Position numbers and translations under genes: made by a program. Below the pieces are notes generated by a model. That model was not told where the DNA came from, searched no databases, and saw only the letters and a list, made by a program, of their open reading frames with translations. Below, in pieces: positions 22,740 through 35,100 of a DNA stretch of 64,000 bases; positions within the stretch are counted from its first letter, which is position 1, and the number at the start of each line of letters is the position of its first letter. This stretch comes from Acanthopleura granulata (lineage: Eukaryota; Mollusca; Polyplacophora; Chitonida; Chitonidae). The stretch spans positions 12,277,766 to 12,341,765 of the forward strand of contig JABBOT010000011.1 of the NCBI GenBank assembly GCA_016165875.1, read 5' to 3'.

Positions 22740-24913
22740 TTTATTGTTTTCCTTCAGAACATGTACACACACAGTCAGACAAATCTTTTAAGGTATCCCC
22801 ACAGTCAGCGTTTTTCTTTATATTGTTAGATAAACATTTAATATCCCTGAGACAGTATTCACACAAAGTAGAAAGAAAAAAATTATTTTTCATTTCATAT
22901 AGGTAAAAAAAAAAAAAAATCTTAAAGGTATGCGTAGAATGAACGAATTTTGCAAACATTTCAAACTTGGCCCACCCAGCCTATCAGTCTCAACCTGCAA
23001 ACCTGTCACATGGGGAGTGTTGGGAGAGTTTTCCCCCATTATCTTTGTAACAAGTTAAGGCAAGTCATTAAATATTCCACTGAAGAGAAAAACATGGCTT
23101 GTGTTGGGATGGAACTGTGCTGTTTATTGAAGAATGCTTTCACTGTTTCACTACTCAGCTGTCTGTTAAAGAAAAAAAAAAAAAAAAATATACATCTGAG
23201 AAATTGCCACGTATCAACGTTCAGAGACTCTAGGACTAGCGAACATGGCAAACCTACAGCATTTTGAACAGGCCAAAAGCACAATGAAAACAATTTCGTT
23301 ATCTACTTCAATATTCATAAACAAAGAATTTTTGCAAAGTACAAATAGCTCTCTTTATGTTCAATAACTTTATTGCCGGCAGCCATGCCATCCAAATGAA
23401 GCCTTTAGTTAGGAGATAACATTCTGACGTATAACAAGTATGTACCTGTATCTATGGCTGTCAAATCCATAAAACCTGAAAGCTGCCCTTAAGGCTGTGC
23501 GGGAATTGTGCGGAGGTGTTCTGTAAGGCTGCCGTTTGTACCATGGACATAAGGCTTCTCCTGTGTCTGCATCAAAATTCTCCTTGAGGTTTACAACTGG
23601 ATATCATTCAGAACGTTTTACAATTAAAAAAGTTCATCAAATACACATCCAATTTCTAGGCGGTAGCCTTTTTTAACTACATTTTTGGGCACTCTTGACT
23701 TTAATAGGAATTGCAAGTGCTATTCTTGTATAAAACAGCTGAGTGCAGCTCCAATGTAATCTAACTTAAATCTGACCTCCAATATGGCTGATAATAATGT
23801 TTCCTCAAAAGGGATGCCCATTTAATTAGGCAACCGGCGCACAATAAACAGAAATCTATTATAAAATAGAATGTTGGCCAAAAAAATAATTCAAAACTTC
23901 AAGCCTGTTTCGAGAGATTTTGCTGAATTTTCGTCATGGATATATACCTGGTCAAACCACAACGTTTTTCCGTCAATACAACAATTTCTCAATGTAACAT
24001 TTCTGTTTCTCTGCTAAATATGTCAACATTTTTGCCATGTAAAACTGGCTTTCCAGAATTTTAATACAAAGTTCAATCATTATATAAAAAGTCGGCAAGT
24101 ATACAAACACAAATTGGGTGGAGAGAAAAAACAGAACAGAGAAATAAAAGATAAACTAACCTATATGTATGTTAGTTAACATACCAACTTTTCAACAAAA
24201 ATACATTCTTTTACTTGAGTCATAACTTTTTTCTCACCAGTACTATCAAATATGTTTTGTATCATCACTGACCAGAATTGACAAAATTAAACATGAACTC
24301 CATCTGGGTCATTCCTTCACTGGGGTACCAACTTGTTTAACTCCTTACTTCAAAACGAGTCTTCATCCTCTACACAACCAAGTCTTGTGAACATCATTCT
24401 CAGAATTCAAGTTTATAAGAAATCAACGTTGGAAAGTATCACAAGATTTAAAGAGCTATAATAGATGCATCACAGAAGTCCACTACATCTACTGCTGTAC
24501 TTTTCTTGACTAAAATCTGCCACATTAATGGTACTTGTTATCTAACAACAACTCACAGTATTCAAGAATCTGCTTACATCAACAGCCTGAAGATTGTAAC
24601 ACTTGTGTCCTGTGATATTAAATAAAAACTATGCTAGTTCACCTTTTCTACTTCAAAAAAAAAAACAACAAAAAAAATGGATTATTGAAAATCTGAATAG
24701 CCAGAAAACTGCTGAAATATTTAATCAGATTTAGTTAATTTTTCTGCTCCCCAGTCCAGCTTTGACCACAATTATACACCAAGAGTTTCACAAAATCACA
24801 TTATCATCATATCTCTTATTCAATACATTCCGGAAAGCTTTTTTACCTTTCACAAACACCTCAAACATCAAATAACTGATAGATCTGTCCAAAACAAAAA
24901 AAAAACATACATG

Positions 24914-24955
<42 letters not shown>

Positions 24956-26138
24956 ATTATTATTATTAAGCTCTTTTTCCCCTCGAAAACAGCTGGAGAA
25001 TAAAAAAAAAAAAAAAAAAAACACGCTGACACATGAATCCTGCACATTACAAAAAAAGAAAATGAATCGGCTGAAACCTCTATATAATATTATGAAGGTA
25101 GACACTAAATTTATCTTACAAATTTGCACAGACAAGGACTATACAAGAGGTAACATTGGAAACAAGCCACACAAACAATGGAGCTTTGTACAATGGCAAT
25201 TTTCTCCATCTGCCTGTTGTCTTCCTTTGGAGTCATCTGGTATCCACAGTAACATAGGCCTACTTGAGATCCTCGCTCGGATGGGATAAACAATACTCAG
25301 CCAGGGTTATCTCCCATAGCTGATGGATTGTCCTTTCTGCAGGTGGTGCTGTTGTTGTTTTCAAAGGGCACCAAGGTCAAGTGTTGTTGTTGTTGATGTA
25401 GTGTTTCACATTCCATGAGATCAATAAAGTTGTAAACATCCAAAAAACGAGGGTGAAAAATAATTGTTATATTAATTAGTACATATAATAAAAAAATTAT
25501 GGTTGTTTTACAACCAGTCGCAATTCCGAATAGTTATGGCTGACGACGATTTTTGTCTTTGAAAATGGCAGCATCAAGCTGTGGACATTTTCTATCCTCA
25601 GGTTTGCCTTGTGTTGGAATCCTTAGTTGAGTAAAAAAAAAAAAAAAGGAAAAAACCCAATAGTCTTCGGCAGTGGATTGGCTCTGGGAATATCAAGTTT
25701 CATGATGTTGTTGTTGTTCTAATGAAGATGAGCGATCCAATATTGAGCCATTCGGGATGCGTAATATAACCCACAACAGCCATCTTTTTTTTTTTCCATG
25801 ACGACTGAGATGAAGTAAAGACATGATGAGAGGCAAGGTTGTTGTGTTTTTTTTTGTCTTTCTTCATCCCCTGATGTGAAGTCAATTGATATGGATGATA
25901 TCGATGGTGTATAAGTTAGAATGAAGATGGCTTGCATAGATACAGTAGTCGAACTCAGTCCTGCCAAACCACTGGACGAGGTTTCTATGAGTGATCCCCG
26001 AGTAGAAACTGTAAGGTGTTCCAGAGATGGAAAATCCAGGGTTCTTCGTTGTCAGGTGTATAAAATGATGGATCATAAAGTGGTAACAAAACTAGTCTCG
26101 GTACAAAGTATCAAACTGGTGAAGGTATTCGTGCTGTA
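22740..26138 (-). other. KDM6A: Probable KDM6A 3'UTR
   Basis: Starts after the TGA at 26139-26141. Minus-strand AATAAA signals occur at 22740-22745 and also near 23120 and 23367, so the end is uncertain. Contents are A/T-rich with several long homopolymer runs (22905, 23170, 25003) and a TA microsatellite. No splice signals are needed to explain it. Inferred from position. Confidence 0.4.
24917..24968. repeat. (TA)n / (TTA)n microsatellite
   Basis: Alternating TA over about 35 bases followed by TTA triplets. Confidence 0.9.
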
Positions 26139-26162
26139 TCAGCTGCCGAGCGCTGGTGGTCC
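26139..26162 (-). other. KDM6A: KDM6A terminal coding exon (GPPALGS-stop)
   Basis: After TTCTTTGTTGCAG the exon reads GPPALGS then TGA, in phase with the donor at 27265-27270 (GTAATT). The joined tail NLQLHTGPPALGS resembles the short Pro/Ser-rich vertebrate UTX tail. An alternative without this splice reads 30 more codons (VISETW...) to a TAG at 27178-27180. Confidence 0.65.
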
Positions 26163-29100
26163 CTGCAACAAAGAAGGCCAGGCTGAGCTGACGAAGCAGA
26201 CCTTGGATAAACTCGCAGAACTACCACGAGCAAATTTTTCTCCCTCGGCCTCTGTTTTTAATTCTTCTGATGTGAAAATACAAATCTTGTCAGAATGGCA
26301 TAACCCTTCTAATTTTCAAAACAGATATTAGTACTGCTGAGAGCACAAAAAATTTTATTTACTTGTTCATTTTATTGGTGTTTTACACCGTACTCAAGAA
26401 TATTTCACTTGTACAATGGCGGCCAGTATTATGGTGGGAGGAAACCAGGCAGAACCCAAAGGAAACCCAAGATCATACCCAAGTTGCTGACAGACCTTCC
26501 CACGTACGACTGGAGAGGAAGCCAGCACAAGCTGGACTTTACTCACCTCTTGGTGGGAGGCTTCTGGGTCATTATGCTGCGCTAGCACAGCAGAAAAAAA
26601 AACCAAAAAGAAAAACCGATATTTCTCCCAGTTTTTAAAGAAACCTGAAGATATGCATATGTTGTTCATTAGATGGATCAACCAGGTGAGGAAATACACA
26701 AAGTGTGTATTCCTGTTACAATAAATTGTGTACTGGCTACAAAGGACAGGCCAGACGTCCACAAACTCAGTAGAATTATTGTAACCAGGATGGATTACAT
26801 TTAGTTCTTCCCTATTCCCTATATTTGCTATGCATCAAATAATTAAACATATAGTGCTGGGTTAAATGTTACATGTTAAATGAGCAACAAATTTAACTGA
26901 TGAGTGCCTATCTCTACTATCAGCCAATCTGCATCAATCCTGCTTACTTAGAACTTTTATGAGAACGCACTGGGTGTAGAGTTAAATGTGATTAAACCAA
27001 AAACAACAACAAATGCATCCACCTTCTCTACCACTTTCCAACTGATGGCTATCAATATTCAATGCTATCAATCATTAAAGCGGTTTTTAATGGGTAGCTA
27101 TCGTACAAAATGAAGCCAAAAATGATTTGTTTGTGTCAACCACAGGCATAAGCTGCATAAAACTATGAGAATTATTTCTATAGACCCTTTAGTTCCCAAA
27201 GAGGATAGTGAAATATTGCTTCGAGCTTGAAGAATTTCGGTTGAGTCGAAGTCCACGTTTCGCTAATTACCGTGTGTAGTTGAAGGTTGTTGTAGACGTC
27301 GATGAGATCCTCCAGATGATATTGGTTGAGCACGACAAACCCCTCCAGTCGGCCGTTGATCTTCCGCGCACAGCTCTGGCAGTGCACCACGTGTTTACGA
27401 TCCTGCTCCGTCACAAACAAGATGTTAAACACCTCAAGCTGAAACGAAAAACATAATCAAATCATTTGTGTGTGTGTCCTGTGTACGTCCTTCGCATGCT
27501 CATCGGGATAAAGCCTTAATGTGTTTCACCTGAAGTTTCGTTTTGTTCAAATGACATATTTGGCCTGATTTTGTTAGATTCATCTACCTCATATGGCAAT
27601 TACAGGTGGAGTTTTTAGTTAAGTTTGATAATTTCTTATCAGGAAAACTCGAGTGCTGGCATCAAAAGAGTCATTTTAAGAAATATATGTGCTTCGGGTA
27701 GTGCATTTTTACAGGCCAAAGTTCAGAAGGTATTCAATATTCTAAGCCAAACTCAAGACTAACAGTATTCAAAACTAAATAAACTTTAGGTGAACAGTAC
27801 TCCAAGCCAAACAAGTTCAACAGCATTCAAAACTAAATAAACTTTAGGTGAACAGTACTCCAAGCCAAACAAGTTCAACAGCATTCAAAACTAAATAAAC
27901 TTTAGGTGAACAGTGCTCCAAGCCAAACAAGTTCAACAGTATTCAAAACTAAATAAACTTTAGGTGAACAGTGCTCCAAGCCAAACAAGTTCAACAGCAT
28001 TCAAAACTAAATAAACTTTAGGTGAACAGTACTCCAAGCCAAACAAGTTCAACAGCATTCAAAACTAAATAAACTTTAGGTGAACAGTGCTCCAAGCCAA
28101 ACAAGTTCAACAGCATTCAAAACTAAATAAACTTTAGGTGAACACTCCAAGCCAAACAAGTTCAACACTTCAAAACTAAATAAACTTTAGGTGAACAGTG
28201 CTCCAAGCCAAACAAGTTCAACAGTATTCAAAACTAAATAAACTTTAGGTGAACAGTGCTCCAAGCCAAACAAGTTCAACAGTATTCAAAACTAAATAAA
28301 CTTTAGGTGAACAGTGCTCCAAGCCAAACAAGTTCAACAGCATTCAAAACTAAATAAACTTTAGGTGAACAGTACTCCAAGCCAAACAAGTTCAACAGCA
28401 TTCAAACCTAAATAAACTTTAGGTGAACAGTACTCCAAGCCAAACAAGTTCAACAGCATTCAAAACTAAATAAACTTTAGGTGAACAGTGCTCCAAGCCA
28501 AACAAGTTCAACAGCATTCAAAACTAAATAAACTTTAGGTGAACAGTACTCCAAGCCAAACAAGTTCAACAGCATTCAAAACTAAATAAACTTTAGGTGA
28601 ACAGTGCTCCAAGCCAAACAAGTTCAACAGCATTCAAAACTAAATAAACTTTAGGTGAACAGTACTCTGAGCCAAACAAGGCCAACAGTATTCCTTTGCA
28701 AACTTAAGGTGAACAGTATTCCAAGGCAAATTTAAGGCAAACAGTATTCCTTGGTAAACTTAAGGTGTACAGTATCCCAAGCCAAACTTAAGGTGAACAA
28801 TACTCAAAGCCAAACTTAAGGTGAACAATATTCAAAGCCAAACTTCCACACCTAAACTATTCTGTGTGGTCTAGTGTTCATTCTTGCCTTCGCCATGATG
28901 TTTTGTAGAATAACAGCTTATGTATTGCAAATGTACTTTCAGACTTTACCTCACACTCGTTACAGTAATGAGCCCCCTCATCTTTAGTGCGGCCATGCCA
29001 CTTAATTTTCAGCCCCAAATCCTCGACAAAGTCCAGGGTCATCTGTATCTGACGCAGAGATCGCATCAAACAGTACCTGCCAAAGCAGAACACAATAACA

Positions 29101-32100
29101 CTTTAGCAAATCTTGAAGGTCAACTTCCTTGCTTACTGTCACTTTAAACACTGTTTTGTTCCGAAGGTAGGCAGATATCCTTCTGAGTGTCCTAACCATA
29201 TAGGAAGGGTGTATTGAGGTTTGTTCTGAAGGTAGGCAGATATCCTTCTGAGTGTCCTAACTATATAGAAAAGGTGTATTGAGGTTTGTTCTGAAGGTAG
29301 GCAGATATCCTTCCAAGTGTCCTACCCATACAGGAAAAGGTGTATTGACATTTGTTCTGAAGGTAGGCAGATATCCTTCCGAGTGTCCTACCCACATAGG
29401 AAAGGTGTATTGAGGTTTGTTCTGAAGGTAGGCAGATATCCTTCTGAGTGTCCTACCCATATAGGAAAGGTGTATTGAGGTTTGTTCTGAAGGTAGGCAG
29501 ATATCCTTCTGAGTGTCCTACCCATATAGGAAAGGTGTATTGAGGTTTTTTCTAAAGGTACTCAGATATCCTTCCGAGTGTCCTAACCATTTAGGAAAGG
29601 TGTATTGAGGTTTGTTCTGAAGGTAGGCAGATATCCTTCTGCAAAAATTACATTTCAGAACCAACAACAATTTGCCTTCAACAATGTACTTTTTGGGGAA
29701 AAATTTTAGGTCATTTAGGGAAGATATTTTGTTTTGCATTTTACAACACCCAACACCGCAGCAGAATATAATTCTGATGGCCAAAAATTTAAAGACAAAT
29801 TAATGGCATAAAATACAGTTACTGTTTCTAAAACTTATATTTTCCCTGAATATTAACACAATACATTTTAACTTCCCATTTCAACATGACTGTTGTTGAA
29901 TTCCAACCCCCTGAATCTACGAAGCAAACAAGGTACAACGTCATGCCACAAAGTTATAATGACGTGATAAATCATTAACTGATACGTGTGATAAATGTAT
30001 TTCACAGGAATGACTTATGTGCATGTTAAAAAAAATATCAGTACATGTATGTTTTATAGACATCTTACTTGAGTTGTTCGAAGAGTCTGGGTTCAGAGAC
30101 TTTGAGGTTCCGTGCCAGTGTCCATGACAAGTGCAACATTGGAACAATGGACTTGTAACCTTCCAGTTTGTTCCACTCGTAACGTTCAATGGCCACCTGG
30201 TACTGTTTACTGGTTACTGGTCCCACATTCCATGCTATGTTGTTACACCACCCCTGAAAATCGCAATGCTTAAGTGTAATGCACAGTATATCTACGATCA
30301 ATTCATTTTGTTTTTGTTCTAAACATTTTTATACCACAGTGAACAAGAATATTTCACTCTGGTATATAAGTTTGCTTTATGAAATGAGCGAAAAGTTAGG
30401 GAAACCCTATTATGCCTAGTGATTTACAAAAACAAAGTACAATACATTATGGCACAGCTAGCCCAGCTTACAAACACGCAGATAAATTTAATAGTTAAGG
30501 CGTAATGGTTGATATTGACAACATTTCAAAATGATTCAGATAATTCAATAAAAGTAACATGACTTTGTACTGACTTGCACACAACATTACTACTTGTTCC
30601 TTCCATGAACAATATATTCCCACTCCGAATTACTTCTACCAAACTGAACTACTGGGATTCATCTTTTCACATCTTTGCAAAGTGCTTATTCAGTCTTTTG
30701 TGCAGACTGAAAAAAAATTACACTTTTTGTGAAACCCTAAAACTGGCAACCTAATCACCATGTAGTCTTTTCTCCAAAAGCGATTCAAAAAGTTGCAAAG
30801 CTTGCACAATAAGTTGCAAAACTTGTACAAAAAAGTTGCCAAACTTGCTCTAAAAGTTGTTGTTTCAAATGTGAAATGGTTGAGGAATTACAGCAGAAAG
30901 TCTCATTCTGCACTTCTTCTCCCCACACTAAACTATGTATTCCCCATGATGAACAAGAAATTCGGAAATACATGTAAGTCATATGCTTTCTTCTGTAATT
31001 CTGCAGCCCTTAGATCTGAATTTGAAACAAATTCACCAGAAAACCTGACATAGCCACTTACAATGGCCTGCACCCAGTGCACGGTGCCGGCATTGATCCA
31101 GACGAGATCTCCGGGTTTCTGGATGTAACGGTATACAGGTATGTCTTCCTCATACAGATCCTCCAGGATTGGCCACCACGAGCCCGTCAGGTAGTTGGTG
31201 TTGTTCCTGAAACAACACAACAAAAAGGTTGTTTATCATTTATACAGCAGTGAAATCCTAGAATTTCCTTCACTGATAAAAATGCTATTTTCACAGCGGT
31301 GAATTTCACATTTTGATATTTCACACCCAGGACGTCGTGATGTCAAATAAGAAACGTTTTATTTTATGAAGTTCCAATCTGATCTCAGCAGAATGACGTC
31401 GTCATGCAAGTTTAGTCAGCTGCTACATTCCCCTATCACCCAAGACACGACGTCATATAACATGTCATGTACACAACGTCACGCTCTAGGCATATCTGTG
31501 ACAGCCTACAGCTAGAAAAAATGCCAACAAATATTTAAAGTACACAAAATCGTGTTACTGTTAGGTTATAAATAATAAATAGAATACTGCACATTGAATA
31601 TTAAATATTGTTCTTGTGAGAGGTGGAAATGTTATCATTTCCTCTTCTTACATGAAAAATATTTATGGTATTCCACCTTCACTGTGCAATATCCTTCATA
31701 CATTTCATGTACGCTCATGCGTACATGTATAAACTCAACTGTGGATCACTTTTTTTATTTGCTTTATGTCAAGTGTCGCACTGGAGACTATTTCATCTAC
31801 ATAATGGCTCTCAGTTTTACATGCTGGGTACAGAAAACCAGAGTGTCAAGCATAAACCAATGACCTTTGGCAAGTAACTGCCAAACTTGTCCACACGTGA
31901 CTTAATGCTGTAATGTTACTTCAAATCTTGTAACGTGCCTCTTAAAGAGGCCAATGTGTATTGGACAATAAGAGAAAAGCTGATAACCAGACTTGTTAAA
32001 TAAAGAAAAACAAGGACCACAAACAGGTAGACAGAATGTTACAAAAAGTTACACATTGTTTATCTCCACTACATCCAGGAATGTTATCAAGTTATAATGC

Positions 32101-35100
32101 TTCTTGAACTCAACCCTGAAGCAGCTCTTATAATTCATATTCACAGGCAGAGAAGTGGCCCATACCTTTCACAGAGCTGGTGGATGAGACCCCAGTATTG
32201 TTCTGGGACCCCAAACCACTCACAGTCCCCTGGGCCTATGTTGATGTTCACTGAACAGAAATTATTGTTCTCTTGGTGACCTGCAAAAGAAGGAAAGAGA
32301 TAGATGAAATATTAATATATATATTTCAATATAAATATATATTTTATATAAATATCTACTGTCATTAAAATAAATATTTTTCTCTCAGTAAATTAAACTT
32401 TTGATAATACTGATGAAACATATTCTGTTTGTATCAATCACATCACACTGATTTGAACATCAAATATTTTTTATTGCAACAAAGCTAAATTTGCTATGTT
32501 CTGGAAATGTAAAAAAAAACTGATCATACAGATTCACTATAAACCTCATGGCTACTCAGTTACTTGATCTTTCCAATATGCCAAGCAAAAGATTGTTGTC
32601 ACTGTACAGGCACCCACCACCAGCAGACAGGTTTATGAGGGGAAGAAACTGGACCCAAATATTATACCATATATGGTAAATGCCCTAAAATTTCGCATTT
32701 TTAGAGGCAAATCCAAAAATTTATCTCAGCACTGAAGATGATTCTGCTGGAACAGCAATGTTACCCACCTGGCGTCCTTGAGCCTGGGACCTTCATGTAC
32801 AGCTGCACGGAATTCATGCCCAGTATAGTGTGGCCGACATGACTCAGTAGGTTACCAGCAGACATCAACTGTAACACAGGTGTTAATCAGGTGAGATATA
32901 GGATATGACTGACTGACATTCACTGTGAAGATTAACTGGTTGACTGACTGATGGTATTTATTTATTCGACTGGTGTTTTACCATGTACTCAAAAATAGGC
33001 CTGCATGCATTTCCCTTATACAACGGTGAACAGCAATATGGTGGGAGGACCCCGAAGTAATCTACGACCAAACACATGTTGCTAGAAGACTTTCTCATGT
33101 ACAGCTCTAGAGACTGACAGACTGTAATCATATCAGAGAAATCAGGGTTTTAAAGCTGACTGAAATCATAGCTAAATGGAAGCAGTTGATACTTGGAATT
33201 CACTACAATAATCGATTTCACCATACATGTTGGAGTTCAAGAAGGGGCAAGATTACAGTCTTTTTTACAAAAATTTGCAAGTGACAGCCGAAGGCATGAC
33301 AAATATTCCTTATAAGGTATTTCACCACGGCAAGTTTCCTTGACTACAGTCATATCTAATCACACACTAGCACACAGCTATCACAGGATAGCATTAGAGA
33401 TGCTGCACCACAGATATGGAATCCAGTTAGTTCCCCTACCCTGGTGAACACTGGCAGCTTGGTCAACTCTTGTAACTGCGGACGCCATTTACTCTCATTG
33501 GACAAATCGACATTCGTTCCAAACCGAATTGTCTTCCACTTCCTCCTCCTACAAAAAAATAATATCAAAATGATCAGTTGTGTCCGGTGTCGAAAGAGGA
33601 ATCAAGTGTTCTGTGACAGTTTAAGGCTAAGATAAGGAAAGTACAGTTTCTCTTTCTCTGGGGATGTAAGAAAAGGAAAGTATAGTTCCTCTTTCTCTGG
33701 GAGTGTAAGATAAGGAATGTACAGTTTCTCTTTCTCTAGGAGTGTAAGATAAGGAATGTACAGTTCTTCTTTCTCTAGGAGTGTAAGATAAGGAATGTAC
33801 AGTTTCTCTTTCTCTGAGAGTGTAAGATAAGGAATGTTCAGTTTCTCTTTCTTTGGGAGTGTAAGATAAGGAATGTACAGTTCTTCTTTCTCTAGGAGTG
33901 TAAGATAAGGAATGTACAGTTTCTCTTTCTCCAGGAGTGTAAGATAAGGAATGTACAGTTCCTCTTTCTCTCGGAGTGTAAGATAAGGAATGTTCAGTTT
34001 CTCTTTCTTTGGGAGTGTAAGATAAGGAATGTACAGTTTCTCTTTCCCTGGGAGTGTGTGTTCCGGTGGTTTCCCTCGCTCCAACTTACCCTTTAGAAGC
34101 TGCTGACGAGTTGGAATCACTGTCAGATTCCTTCACTATATTCCCCTTAGCTTTCTCCGCTTCCTCCTAAACAAACCAAATCCACAAATCCATGTTACAC
34201 AAAATTTTTCCATCGTGGAATATCATGAATGATTATGGCTACATCGGCAATATCTCAGCCCCATCATGGCAATATGTCAGCCATCATGGCAATATGTCAG
34301 CCATCATGGCAATATCTCAGCCATCATGGCAATATCTTAGCCATCATGGCAATATCTCAGCCCCATCATGGATGGCAATATCTCAGCCCCATCATCGGCA
34401 ATATCTCAGCCCCATCATGGCAATATCTCAGCCCCATCATGGCAATTATTTATTTATTATTTGGTTGGTGTTTTCCGTCTTGGAAATGGAACATTATGAA
34501 AACTCAGTCAGTGTAACAGTGAAACACTTGTGTTCTCATTACTCCAGCGTATTTTTGACCTTATTAACACTGTTATGACTACCCAAACAGTGAATTTCTT
34601 CATGAAGAATGGTGGGAACAAAATCTGCCAATTTCACCCTAAAAAAATCCAAATAACCTAAATGGGAAATTTAGCCAACCTGAGATAGTGCTACATCTGC
34701 CTTACAGAATCACCCACTATTTTCAGGCTGACAACACCTGCTAAGATGCAACAGTTGTCTCTGAGCATAAGGCGACTATCAGAGAATCTGTCACAATAAT
34801 ATTAACTTCAATCAGCAAATCAAGGAAACTATTAAAATCACACCAATAAATTTCAATAAAATTAAAGGACACATTAATGGTCACATCAATTAAAATCAGC
34901 CAATCAAGAAGGCTCAAGATCACATCAATCAAGGCCTGCCAATCAAGGAGTCTGTTACATTCACACCCACCAATCAGGTAATATGAAACAGGCAAAGCAT
35001 AAAACCAAGCCTAGTGTAGGCCTAAATTATAGGCACAATAAATACTTATCTATGTATGTTTAGGCCCTGAAACAGTACAGAAGTAAAGAATTTTTCAAAT

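Larger units (their letters stand above)
27271..33548 (-). other. KDM6A: KDM6A JmjC catalytic and zinc-binding domain exons
   Basis: [20 protein letters not shown] starts the domain (33440-33548). The iron ligands of the HxE...H triad are seen as His at 32276-32278 and Glu at 32270-32272 (in GHQENNNF) and His at 31077-31079 (in [11 protein letters not shown]). The [10 protein letters not shown] strand and [12 protein letters not shown] follow as in UTX. The C-terminal zinc site has two CxxC pairs: Cys at 28962-28964 and 28953-28955 (HYCNECE), and Cys at 27379-27381 and 27370-27372 (VHCQSCARK). All expected catalytic residues that I can place are present, so the enzyme is predicted active. Confidence 0.95.

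Noticed and set aside
25921..26331. 136-codon plus-strand open frame
   Set aside because: It runs antisense across the KDM6A terminal coding exon at 26139-26162, has no recognised domain and no plausible splice or poly(A) context.
1..27000. FUNDC1, expected between EFHC2 and KDM6A from the human gene order
   Set aside because: No FUN14-like transmembrane exons were recognised on either strand.
20960..28690. CRISPR-like arrays
   Set aside because: Units are contiguous tandem repeats without unique spacers, in an animal-type genome with introns and SINEs.
33602..34120. 172-codon minus-strand open frame
   Set aside because: It is the 39-bp array in a KDM6A intron, in a different frame from the exon it overlaps.
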